From the NCBI GenBank assembly GCA_031271245.1, contig JAISWC010000087.1:1-7111 (forward strand): a stretch of 7,111 nucleotides of DNA, given 5' to 3'. Under the pieces are notes generated by a model. The model saw only the letters and a program-made list of their open reading frames with translations. It did not search any database and was not told the origin of the DNA. This DNA comes from Tannerella sp. (GTDB lineage Bacteria; Bacteroidota; Bacteroidia; Bacteroidales; Tannerellaceae). This document shows positions 1 through 6,310 of the stretch, piece after piece. Within the stretch, counting starts at the first letter, position 1. The number at the start of each line of letters is the position of its first letter. The translations under genes and the position numbers were made by a program.

Positions 1-1
1 C

Positions 2-238
2 ATTACCATACCCAACAGCGTAACGGGGATTGGAACGCTTACTTTTGAGAATTGCAAGAGCCTGACTAACGTAACCGTCGGATGGACGACGCCACTTTCA
101 ATTAAAGGCCTTACGTTTAAGGGCGTGTCGTTGGCTTCCTGTACCCTGCACGTCCCTGCCGGCACGAAGGCGCATTACCAGAATGCCAAGGTATGGACGA
201 AGTTCGGGAGGATTGTAGAGTACGAAACGAACGAATAA
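2..238 (+). CDS. C-terminal end of BspA-type leucine-rich-repeat surface protein (5' partial)
   Basis: The open frame enters from the left edge and ends at TAA 236-238, leaving 78 residues. It begins with ITIPNSVTGIGTLTFENCKS, a recognisable BspA/LRR_5 repeat: an IP-sV--IG turn, then a hydrophobic strand, an F--C-sL segment and a T-V strand. A more degenerate repeat follows, then LHVPAGTKAHYQNAKVW, which matches the usual closing segment of these proteins (a VPAGTK-aY--a--W pattern). Family members are secreted or surface-exposed, and many Bacteroidales carry large sets of them, some with adhesin or host-binding roles. No sorting domain follows the last repeat, so any signal peptide or anchor must lie upstream of the window. 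Substrate and partners cannot be inferred. Family membership is fairly sure; a specific function is not. Confidence 0.82.
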   Translation: MTIPNSVTGIGTLTFENCKSLTNVTVGWTTPLSIKGLTFKGVSLASCTLHVPAGTKAHYQNAKVWTKFGRIVEYETNE

Positions 239-297
239 TTGCAAGGCCTTTTTGGAAGAAACCCTTTCGTTTGTTGGAAATAAGAAAACAGGATGGT

Positions 298-305
298 TAG
301 GTTTG
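298..305 (+). promoter_or_regulatory. Possible Bacteroidetes -7 promoter box
   Basis: TAGGTTTG matches the Bacteroidetes -7 consensus TAnnTTTG exactly. A GTTG/TTTG stretch at 270-276 lies upstream, with 21 nt between TTG (274-276) and the box, close to the expected -33 spacing. Transcription would start near 310 on the + strand, where no credible protein gene follows before the terminator at 423-453. Six fixed bases are expected by chance a few times in 7 kb on two strands, so this is only suggestive. Confidence 0.25.
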
Positions 306-422
306 GATGCAGGCTTTTACGGTAAAGATAGCGTTGAATTTCCGGAACAGAGAGATACACCTGTAAATGATCGTACATCTGTTCTCATGTATAATGGACA
401 TTTTGGGATCAACAGGCGAAGA

Positions 423-453
423 AAAGGGGCAGGCTGTCAGGGCCTGTCCCTTT
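423..453. terminator. Strong, probably bidirectional intrinsic terminator
   Basis: AAAGGGGCAGGC (423-434) pairs with GCCTGTCCCTTT (442-453) over 12 positions, with one G-U wobble, around a 7-nt loop. The + strand continues with T-rich sequence (TTTTT at 451-455, then CTTTC). On the - strand the upstream arm reads out as CCCC followed by TTTTCTTC. The hairpin sits between convergent genes, so it can end both the leucine-rich-repeat transcript and the isomerase-GH3 operon transcript. Confidence 0.85.
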
Positions 454-487
454 TTCTTTCTCCATTAGCCGCCGCGAATGCACGCAT

Positions 488-2656
488 CTATTCAACCGCA
501 AAGGCAGCGCTCGCAGCCTCGTCTTCCGAATGATTCCCCACAAACACCGTGTACTTCCCCTTGGGTACGACCGGTGTGCCGGAGGCGTCATCCCACTTGG
601 CCAGCTGACTCAAGGGGATGGAAAACGTCCATTGCTCCGTTTGGCCTGCATCGATGCGAAGCCTTGCAAACGCGCGTAACTCCTTGATCGGCAAACCGGC
701 CTTCTCGCCGGGATACTTGATGTATGCCTGGCTGACGGCTTCGCCACTGACGGCGCCTTCGTTTTTCACTTCCACCGACAACCGGAGCGTTTCACCGCTT
801 TGATACCGCTCTTTGGGACGGTCGATCCACCGACAGCCGAACTTCGTATAACTCAGCCCGTAGCCGAAAGGATACAGCGCTTTACCCTTGAAATACTTGT
901 AGGTACGGTTACGCATGTCATAGTCTTCGAAGTCGGGCAAATCCGAATCGCCGGCGTAGAACGTCAGCGGGAGATGGCCGGAAGGATTGTAATCGCCCAG
1001 CATCACGTCGGCAATCGCCTGACCTGCGGCCTGGCCTCCATACCAGCTGTTGAGGATGGCATTCACATGAGACGATTCGTAAGGCATGGCCATGGCGCTG
1101 CCGGTCATCATCACAAATACAACCGGTTTGCCTGTGGCCTTCAAGGCTTTCAAAAGCGTCGTCTGGGCCTCGGGCAGCAGAATGGAAGTACGGTCGCCGC
1201 CGTAAAAACCTTCGATCTTCACCGGCATTTCTTCGCCTTCCACCCGCGGCGAGATGCCGCCCACGAAAACAAGTACATCCGCCTCCCTGTATTTGGCGGC
1301 AATCGCCTGCACATCCGCCGGAAGGGTCGTCAATTCGCAGGCTTTGTCATACATGATTTCCACGCCCGGCAGTTTTTCCTTCAATCCGTCTAATGGCGTG
1401 ATGATGCGTGTCGGGAAGCCGTTGTAATTGCCCAGCTGCACTTCGGGGTCGTTGGCATTCGGCCCGAGGACGGCTATTTTTTTCAGCTTTTCCCTTTTCA
1501 GGGGCAACGTTCCGTCGTTTTTAAGCAGGACGACGGACTGGCGCGCCATTTTCAGCGCCAGGGCCGTGTGCTCCTCCTTTTCAAGGGCAAATGTATCGAT
1601 CTGCGAAAAGGGAACCGATTCCTTCGGATCGAACATGCCGAGGCGGAGGCGGATGGCAAACAGCCGCTTCAATGAGACGTCTATCTGTTTTTCGGTGATG
1701 ATTCCCTTTTCCAGCGCCTGCTTCAACCCGCGATAGGCTTCGTTGCCGCAGTCCACATCCGTGCCGTGAATCACGGCGTCGGCCGCGGCTTCGGCGGCCG
1801 CGGGATGGGTCCGGTGCGTTTGGTAGAAGTCGTTGATTGCTCCGCAGTCGGATGTCACGTAACCGGTGAAATGCCAGTCGTTGCGCAGAATGTCGATCAT
1901 CAGCCGGTCGCTGCCGCAGCAGGGCTGACCTTCAAACGCATTGTACGCGCACATGACGCCGGCCACGCCTGCATCCACCAGCGTCCGGAAAGCGGGCAGG
2001 TAGGTGTCCCACAGGTCGTAGTTGCTTACCGTGGCGTTGTAGGTATGGCGCGACGATTCGGGGCCGCTGTGCACGGCATAATGTTTGGCGCAGCCTGCGG
2101 CCTTCAGGTAGTTGGGATCGTTCCCCTGCAATCCTTCGACAAAATGTTTGCCCAGCAGACCGGTCAGGTAGGGATCTTCGCCGTACGTTTCCTGTCCCCT
2201 GCCCCAGCGCGGATCGCGAAAAATGTTGATGTTCGGCGTCCAGAAGGTTAATCCGTGGTAGATATAGTAGTCCTGTTTTGCCTGCGCCGCGTTGTAGACT
2301 GCCCGCGCTTCTTCGGCCGTATAATCGCCCATCTGCCGTATGGCTTCCACATCCCAGCCGGCGGCCATGGCAATGGCTTGCGGATAGACGGTCACCTTGT
2401 ATTCGGTGCGTCCCACGCCGTGCAGACATTCGTTCCACCAGTCGTAGGGCGGTATGCCCAGCCGTTCGATGGGGGGCGTCGCATTGAGCATCTGGCTGAT
2501 TTTTTCGTCCGGCGTCAGCCGCGAGACGATGTCGGTCGCCCGTTCTTCGACCGTCAGCGATGTGTCCAGAAACGGATACGGAGCGGATGTGCTGTTGCCG
2601 CACCCGGCCAACAGCAGGCATCCCTCCATTACGGATAAAAAAAATAAATACTTCAT
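488..2656 (-). CDS. Glycoside hydrolase family 3 beta-glycosidase (xylosidase/glucosidase type), lipoprotein
   Basis: This 722-residue enzyme should remove single sugars from the non-reducing ends of beta-linked oligosaccharides with retention of configuration. Using the ATG at 2654-2656, it begins with a lipoprotein signal (MKYLFFLSVMEGCLLLAGC, acylated Cys about 19). The GH3 N-terminal barrel follows, with NECLHG (75-80), RDPRWGRGQETYGEDP (from 147) and KH (191-192). The nucleophile is Asp270 in GYVTSDCGAI; SDC is typical of the beta-xylosidase-like branch. The alpha/beta sandwich carries SPRVEGEEM (469-477), whose glutamates include the likely acid/base. After LYPFGYGLSYT (594-604) comes a fibronectin-III-like domain (about 619-720). 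A start at 2719 would add 21 residues, overlap the upstream gene and bury the signal peptide, so I reject it. The gene lies 13 bp after the isomerase. Family is certain; xylose versus glucose specificity is not. Confidence 0.93.
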   Translation of the reverse strand: MKYLFFLSVMEGCLLLAGCGNSTSAPYPFLDTSLTVEERATDIVSRLTPDEKISQMLNATPPIERLGIPPYDWWNECLHGVGRTEYKVTVYPQAIAMAAGWDVEAIRQMGDYTAEEARAVYNAAQAKQDYYIYHGLTFWTPNINIFRDPRWGRGQETYGEDPYLTGLLGKHFVEGLQGNDPNYLKAAGCAKHYAVHSGPESSRHTYNATVSNYDLWDTYLPAFRTLVDAGVAGVMCAYNAFEGQPCCGSDRLMIDILRNDWHFTGYVTSDCGAINDFYQTHRTHPAAAEAAADAVIHGTDVDCGNEAYRGLKQALEKGIITEKQIDVSLKRLFAIRLRLGMFDPKESVPFSQIDTFALEKEEHTALALKMARQSVVLLKNDGTLPLKREKLKKIAVLGPNANDPEVQLGNYNGFPTRIITPLDGLKEKLPGVEIMYDKACELTTLPADVQAIAAKYREADVLVFVGGISPRVEGEEMPVKIEGFYGGDRTSILLPEAQTTLLKALKATGKPVVFVMMTGSAMAMPYESSHVNAILNSWYGGQAAGQAIADVMLGDYNPSGHLPLTFYAGDSDLPDFEDYDMRNRTYKYFKGKALYPFGYGLSYTKFGCRWIDRPKERYQSGETLRLSVEVKNEGAVSGEAVSQAYIKYPGEKAGLPIKELRAFARLRIDAGQTEQWTFSIPLSQLAKWDDASGTPVVPKGKYTVFVGNHSEDEAASAAFAVE

Positions 2657-2669
2657 CCCGACCGTGTTT

Positions 2670-3659
2670 TTATTTGCCGAAATGCGCGTCGAAAGCGACG
2701 GCCGACGGTTCGAAATCATACTCCTTCACTAAGCGGCAGGATTCGATGGCGCCCTGTTCCCGGTCCATGGCGCTGTCTTCCCATTCGATCGACAGGGGGC
2801 CGTGGTAACCGATCGCGTTTAGCGCCCGTATGATTTCCTCGAAACGGATGTTGCCCCGTCCGATGCTGCGGAAATTCCAGTAGCGGCGCGGATCGCCGAA
2901 CGTCACGTGTCCGCCGAACACGCCCACGCGCCTGGGCACGTCGCTCCAGTAGACGTCCTTCATGTGGACGTGGAAGATGCGGTCTGAAAATTCGTAGATG
3001 AAATCAACGTAATCCACTCCCTGGTATCCCAGGTGGCTCGGGTCGAAGTTGAATCCGAAGGCCGGATGGTTGTCGACGGCTTCCAGCGCGCGGCGGGCGG
3101 AAAACGTGTCGAACGCAATCTCCGAAGGATGTACTTCCAGCGCGTAACGGACGCCCAGCCGGGCGTACTCGTCCAGAATCGGCTTGAAGCGGCGTCCGAA
3201 GTCGGCGTATCCGTCTTCGATCATCTCCTCCGACACGGGCGGAAAGGAATACAGCAGATGCCAGATGGAACTGCCCGTAAAGCCGTTGACGGTTTCAATG
3301 CCCAGGGCTTTGGCGGCATGGGCGGCTTCGATCACGGCCTGTGCAGCGCGCTGACGCACGCCTTCCGGTTCGCCGTCGCCCCAGATGTAATCCGGCAGGA
3401 TGCTTTTGTGACGGATGTCGATGTTGTCGCACACAGCTTGACCGATCAGGTGGGTCGAAATGGCATACAACTTCAATCCGTATTTCCCCAGCAGATCCAG
3501 AATCCCCCGGTAGTAAGCGGGATCTGTTTCATGCGTGTCCACATGGGCGGGAACACCCAGTTCCAGCCCGTCATAACCAAATGATTTTGCCTTTTGGCAA
3601 ACAGTTTCGAGGGGAAGATCTCCCCATTGCAAAGTGCATAATGTTACAAAACGTTTCAT
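2670..3659 (-). CDS. TIM-barrel sugar isomerase/epimerase (xylose isomerase-like, AP endonuclease 2 superfamily)
   Basis: This 329-residue cytosolic-looking protein has no signal peptide. It has the layout of the sugar phosphate isomerase/epimerase family: MKRFVTLCTLQWG at strand 1, KAKSFGYDGLELG (24-35), LKLYAISTHL (62-71), then the metal-binding strands. The likely divalent-metal ligands are Glu175 (ALEVHPSE), Asp206 with His209 (NFDPSHLG), His232 (HVHMKD) and Glu292 (SIEWED). These are the conserved Glu/Asp/His/Glu positions of this superfamily. The segment VYWSDVPRRVGVFGGH (236-251) is an insertion near the active site. Members isomerise or epimerise free, phosphorylated or 3-keto sugars; the substrate cannot be read from sequence. 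It is first in a two-gene operon with the GH3 enzyme, which suggests it handles a sugar released by that enzyme. The ATG (3657-3659) sits about 29 nt below a predicted start of transcription. Family is sure; reaction is not. Confidence 0.88.
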   Translation of the reverse strand: MKRFVTLCTLQWGDLPLETVCQKAKSFGYDGLELGVPAHVDTHETDPAYYRGILDLLGKYGLKLYAISTHLIGQAVCDNIDIRHKSILPDYIWGDGEPEGVRQRAAQAVIEAAHAAKALGIETVNGFTGSSIWHLLYSFPPVSEEMIEDGYADFGRRFKPILDEYARLGVRYALEVHPSEIAFDTFSARRALEAVDNHPAFGFNFDPSHLGYQGVDYVDFIYEFSDRIFHVHMKDVYWSDVPRRVGVFGGHVTFGDPRRYWNFRSIGRGNIRFEEIIRALNAIGYHGPLSIEWEDSAMDREQGAIESCRLVKEYDFEPSAVAFDAHFGK

Positions 3660-3693
3660 GATAACCTTTTATTTGATAGTTTAAATACGGATG

Positions 3694-3701
3694 CAAATAT
3701 A
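3694..3701 (-). promoter_or_regulatory. Promoter -7 box of the isomerase-GH3 operon
   Basis: Read on the - strand this is TATATTTG, an exact match to the Bacteroidetes -7 consensus TAnnTTTG. It predicts transcription starting near 3688, a leader of about 29 nt before the ATG at 3659. No clear TTTG is seen at the -33 distance, so the upstream half is weak or this operon relies on an activator. Exact match and good position relative to the gene support it. Confidence 0.55.
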
Positions 3702-3785
3702 CAACTGTTTTTTTAATTGACACCGGATAATCGAAACCGAAATGCTTTATTCCGGTTGCCGCAACGCTTCGCGTCCGAAAATGCG

Positions 3786-3815
3786 ACCCGTCGCGTTTTC
3801 AGTCGCAACCCGTCG
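3786..3815. repeat. Short direct repeat ACCCGTCG, two copies 22 bp apart
   Basis: ACCCGTCG occurs at 3786-3793 and 3808-3815, each followed by a GTTT-containing tail, giving a 22-bp period close to two helical turns. The first copy lies in a small dyad, GCGAC-cc-GTCGC (3783 or so to 3794). The island is GC-rich compared with the AT-rich sequence on both sides. It could be a tandem operator for the divergent promoters or decayed coding sequence. Confidence 0.3.
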
Positions 3816-3940
3816 TAGTTTCCGTTTTTTCGTATCCTCTCATGATTCCTCCAAGTCCGATAAATTAAACCGTATCCTTAAGCAGGTTTTATTCTATGGA
3901 AAATTTTTTGAGGACAGATATTTTATAGACGGATATATAT

Positions 3941-3960
3941 CAATGAAATATATTTCATTG
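3941..3960. promoter_or_regulatory. Perfect 20-bp palindrome, candidate operator upstream of nrdD
   Basis: The half-site CAATGAAATA (3941-3950) is followed directly by its exact reverse complement (3951-3960). A perfect palindrome with no spacer fits a homodimeric regulator better than a terminator, which would need a loop. Its centre (3950.5) is about 91-92 bp upstream of the nrdD start of transcription predicted from the -7 box at 4030-4037, a distance used by some CRP/FNR-type activators. The AT core resembles the centre of NrdR boxes, but the flanks do not match and only one copy is seen. The regulator is unknown. Confidence 0.5.
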
Positions 3961-4029
3961 TTGAAAACTTTTTTCTTCTTTCCACAGAAAAAGTGGTTCG
4001 TTTTTGAATAGCAGGAAGAAGAATATACC

Positions 4030-4037
4030 TACCTTTG
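4030..4037 (+). promoter_or_regulatory. Promoter -7 box of nrdDG
   Basis: TACCTTTG matches the Bacteroidetes -7 consensus TAnnTTTG exactly. A TTTG at 4003-4006 could be the -33 element, but the spacer of 23 nt is longer than the usual 19-21. The predicted start of transcription is near 4042, giving a leader of about 36 nt before the nrdD ATG. Confidence 0.55.
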
Positions 4038-4054
4038 TCTCCACATTTGTCAAT

Positions 4055-4066
4055 TTAACGTGTTAA
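4055..4066. promoter_or_regulatory. Dyad TTAAC-gt-GTTAA in nrdD leader
   Basis: Two 5-bp inverted arms, TTAAC (4055-4059) and GTTAA (4062-4066), flank a GT centre, 12 bp before the nrdD start codon and just downstream of the predicted start of transcription. The position would suit a repressor operator. The arms are short and AT-rich, so chance is a fair explanation. Confidence 0.2.
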
Positions 4067-4078
4067 GAAAAACAGATT

Positions 4079-6310
4079 ATGATTCAAACAGTAGTAAAAC
4101 GGGACGGACGGACCGTCGGTTTTAATGAAGACAAAATTATGGCAGCCATCCGCAAGGCCATGCTCCATACGGAAGCAGGTGAAGATACTTTTCTCATCAG
4201 GCAGATCACCGACCGTATTTCCTTCCACGGCAGGGAACAGATGACGGTCGAAGAGATTCAGGATATGGTAGAACTGGAGTTGATGAACAGTCCGCGCAAG
4301 GAGGTGGCCAAACTCTACATTGCTTACCGCGACAAGCGTAGCATCGCCCGGAAGGCCAAAACGAGGGATATGTTTCTGGAAATCATTGAAATCAAATCCA
4401 ACGACATCACGCGCGAGAATGCCAACATGAATGCCGACACGCCGGCGGGCATGATGATGAAGTTTGCCAGCGAAACGACCAAACCGTTTGTGGACGACTA
4501 CCTGCTGACTCCCGAAGTGAAGGAAGCCGTCCGGCAACACTATCTGCACATCCACGACAAGGATTATTATCCGACCAAAAGCCTGACCTGCGTGCAGCAT
4601 CCGCTGGACAGGATTCTGCAGAACGGATTCAATGCCGGTCACGGCGAATCGCGTCCGGCCAAACGGATCGAGACGGCCAGTATGCTTTGCTGCATCTCGC
4701 TCGAAACCGCCCAGAACGAAATGCACGGCGGACAGGCCATCCCCGCGTTTGATTTCTATCTGGCGCCGTTTGTGAGAAGCAGCTTTATCGAGGAACTGAA
4801 AGCGCTTGAATCCGTCAACGGCGAGTCTTACGCGCATCTGTACGACACGCCCTTCGATGATTACCTTTTCCGCGAACCGGGTGACCTGAAGGGTGAGGCG
4901 CGCATCATGCAACATGCCGTCAACCGTACCGTTTCCCGCGTGCACCAGTCGATGGAAGCCTTTATTCACAACATGAATACCATCCATTCGCGCGGAGGCA
5001 ACCAGGTCGTGTTCAGTTCCATCAACTACGGCACCGATACGTCCGCGGAAGGACGGTGCGTGATACGCGAACTGCTGCTGAGCACCGACCGGGGCGTGGG
5101 AAACGACGTGACGGCCATCTTTCCCATCCAGATATGGAAAAAGAAACGGGGCGTCAGCTATCTGCCGGAAGACCGGAACTACGACCTGTACTGCCTGGCC
5201 TGCAAGGTGAGCGCCCGCCGGTTTTTCCCCAACTTTCTCAATCTGGACGCCACCTACAACCTGCACGAAGCATGGCGTGCAGACGATCCGCAACGCTTCC
5301 GTTACGAGGTGGCTACCATGGGATGCCGCACGCGCGTGTTTGAAAACCGTTTCGGAGACAAAACTTCCATCGGACGGGGCAATCTCTCCTTCTCCACCCT
5401 GAATCTGGTACGCATGGCCATTGAATGTATGCACCTCCCCGGCGAACAGGAACGGATCGAATCCTTCTTCCGCAAACTGGACGAGATACTGGAACTGACC
5501 GCCCTGCAACTGCACGACCGTTTCGAGTTCCAGAAAACAGCGCTTGCCAAACAGTTTCCGCTGCTGATGTCCGTTCTGTGGGAAAAGAGCGAACAGCTCA
5601 AGCCCGGCGACACTATCGAGCGGGTTATTAATCAGGGGACGCTCGGCATCGGATTCATCGGCCTTGCCGAAGCACTGGTGGCGCTGACCGGGAAGCATCA
5701 TGGCGAAGACGAAAAGTCGCAGGCGCTGGGGCTGCGCATCGTCACCCGGATGCGGGACCGGGTGACGGAGTTTTGCGACCGGTACACTCACAACTACAGC
5801 GTGCTGGCAACGCCGGCCGAAGGCCTTGCCGGACGGTTTACGCGCCACGACCGAAAGACCTTCGGCATCCTGCCCGGTATCACCGACCGCGACTATTACA
5901 CCAATTCCAACCACGTGCCCGTATATTTCAAATGCAGTGCGCATCACAAGGCGAAAATCGAAGCGCCCTATCATGAACTGACGCGCGGAGGGCATATCTT
6001 TTATGTGGAAATCGACGGCGACGCCACCCATAACCCGGAGGCTATCATGACGGCAGTCGACCTGATGGACAGGTACAATATGGGCTACGTATCCGTCAAT
6101 CACAACCGCAACCGCTGCCTGGACTGCGGCTATGAAAATGCCGCTTCGCAGCTCAACGAATGCCCCCGGTGCGGCAGCATGAGCATCGACCGCCTGCAGC
6201 GCATCACGGGCTATCTGGTAGGAACGACCGACCGGTGGAACAGCGCAAAACTGGCCGAACTGAATGATCGCGTCACGCATGAACAGACTTTCCATACTGA
6301 ACATTGTTGA
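4079..6310 (+). CDS. nrdD: Anaerobic ribonucleoside-triphosphate reductase, class III large subunit
   Basis: NrdD makes deoxyribonucleotides from ribonucleoside triphosphates without oxygen, using a glycyl radical. The 743-residue protein has the standard order. An N-terminal ATP-cone (about 1-92, starting VVKRDGRTVGFNEDKI) gives allosteric control of overall activity. The ten-stranded barrel carries Cys171 (SLTCVQHPLDRILQNGF), matching the reductant cysteine, and Cys416 in VATMGCRTRV, the thiyl-radical cysteine. A C-terminal zinc site has Cys680, Cys683, Cys695 and Cys698 (CLDCGY...CPRCGS). The radical glycine is Gly711 in RITGYLVG, 32 residues from the end, as in other NrdDs. The ATG at 4079 begins directly before the ATP-cone and lies about 36 nt below the predicted start of transcription. 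It overlaps nrdG by 32 bp. No in-frame TTA, CTA or TCA codon occurs, so the opposite strand stays open throughout. Identification is sure. Confidence 0.97.
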   Translation: MIQTVVKRDGRTVGFNEDKIMAAIRKAMLHTEAGEDTFLIRQITDRISFHGREQMTVEEIQDMVELELMNSPRKEVAKLYIAYRDKRSIARKAKTRDMFLEIIEIKSNDITRENANMNADTPAGMMMKFASETTKPFVDDYLLTPEVKEAVRQHYLHIHDKDYYPTKSLTCVQHPLDRILQNGFNAGHGESRPAKRIETASMLCCISLETAQNEMHGGQAIPAFDFYLAPFVRSSFIEELKALESVNGESYAHLYDTPFDDYLFREPGDLKGEARIMQHAVNRTVSRVHQSMEAFIHNMNTIHSRGGNQVVFSSINYGTDTSAEGRCVIRELLLSTDRGVGNDVTAIFPIQIWKKKRGVSYLPEDRNYDLYCLACKVSARRFFPNFLNLDATYNLHEAWRADDPQRFRYEVATMGCRTRVFENRFGDKTSIGRGNLSFSTLNLVRMAIECMHLPGEQERIESFFRKLDEILELTALQLHDRFEFQKTALAKQFPLLMSVLWEKSEQLKPGDTIERVINQGTLGIGFIGLAEALVALTGKHHGEDEKSQALGLRIVTRMRDRVTEFCDRYTHNYSVLATPAEGLAGRFTRHDRKTFGILPGITDRDYYTNSNHVPVYFKCSAHHKAKIEAPYHELTRGGHIFYVEIDGDATHNPEAIMTAVDLMDRYNMGYVSVNHNRNRCLDCGYENAASQLNECPRCGSMSIDRLQRITGYLVGTTDRWNSAKLAELNDRVTHEQTFHTEHC

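Larger units (their letters stand above)
239..487. other. Convergent intergenic region with terminator and possible small transcript
   Basis: About 250 bp lie between the stop of the + strand repeat protein and the stop of the - strand glycosidase. I see no convincing protein gene. The longest + frame starts at a TTG (252), runs through the terminator hairpin into the 3' end of the glycosidase gene, and resembles no family I know. The region does hold a promoter-like box at 298-305 and a strong hairpin at 423-453, listed separately. Confidence 0.6.
3660..4078. other. Divergent regulatory region between the isomerase-GH3 operon and nrdDG
   Basis: These 419 bp separate two divergent operons and hold no convincing gene. 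A + frame from the ATG at 3742 to 4011 (89 codons) has a composition unlike the neighbouring genes and covers the nrdD promoter region, so I leave it out. Visible elements are a -7 box for each operon (3694-3701 on -, 4030-4037 on +), a direct repeat of ACCCGTCG (3786-3793 and 3808-3815) in a GC-rich island, a perfect 20-bp palindrome (3941-3960), and a TTAAC-gt-GTTAA dyad (4055-4066) in the nrdD leader. Confidence 0.7.

Noticed and set aside
252..533. 93-codon + strand frame from a TTG start
   Set aside because: It passes through the terminator hairpin and into the antisense of the GH3 gene; no family resemblance and a rare start codon.
800..1393. 197-codon + strand frame inside the GH3 gene, and similar frames at 1766-2251, 2255-2638 and 3033-3584
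   Set aside because: These are codon-register antisense shadows of the GH3 and isomerase genes, His/Val/Gly-rich with no domain signal.
2657..2719. Upstream start (ATG at 2719) for the GH3 gene
   Set aside because: It would overlap the isomerase gene by about 50 bp and place 21 polar residues before an intact lipoprotein signal peptide.
3742..4011. 89-codon + strand frame in the divergent intergenic region
   Set aside because: It is rich in Phe, Lys and Arg with no recognisable motif, runs through the palindrome and a possible -33 element of nrdD, and looks like AT-rich noncoding sequence.
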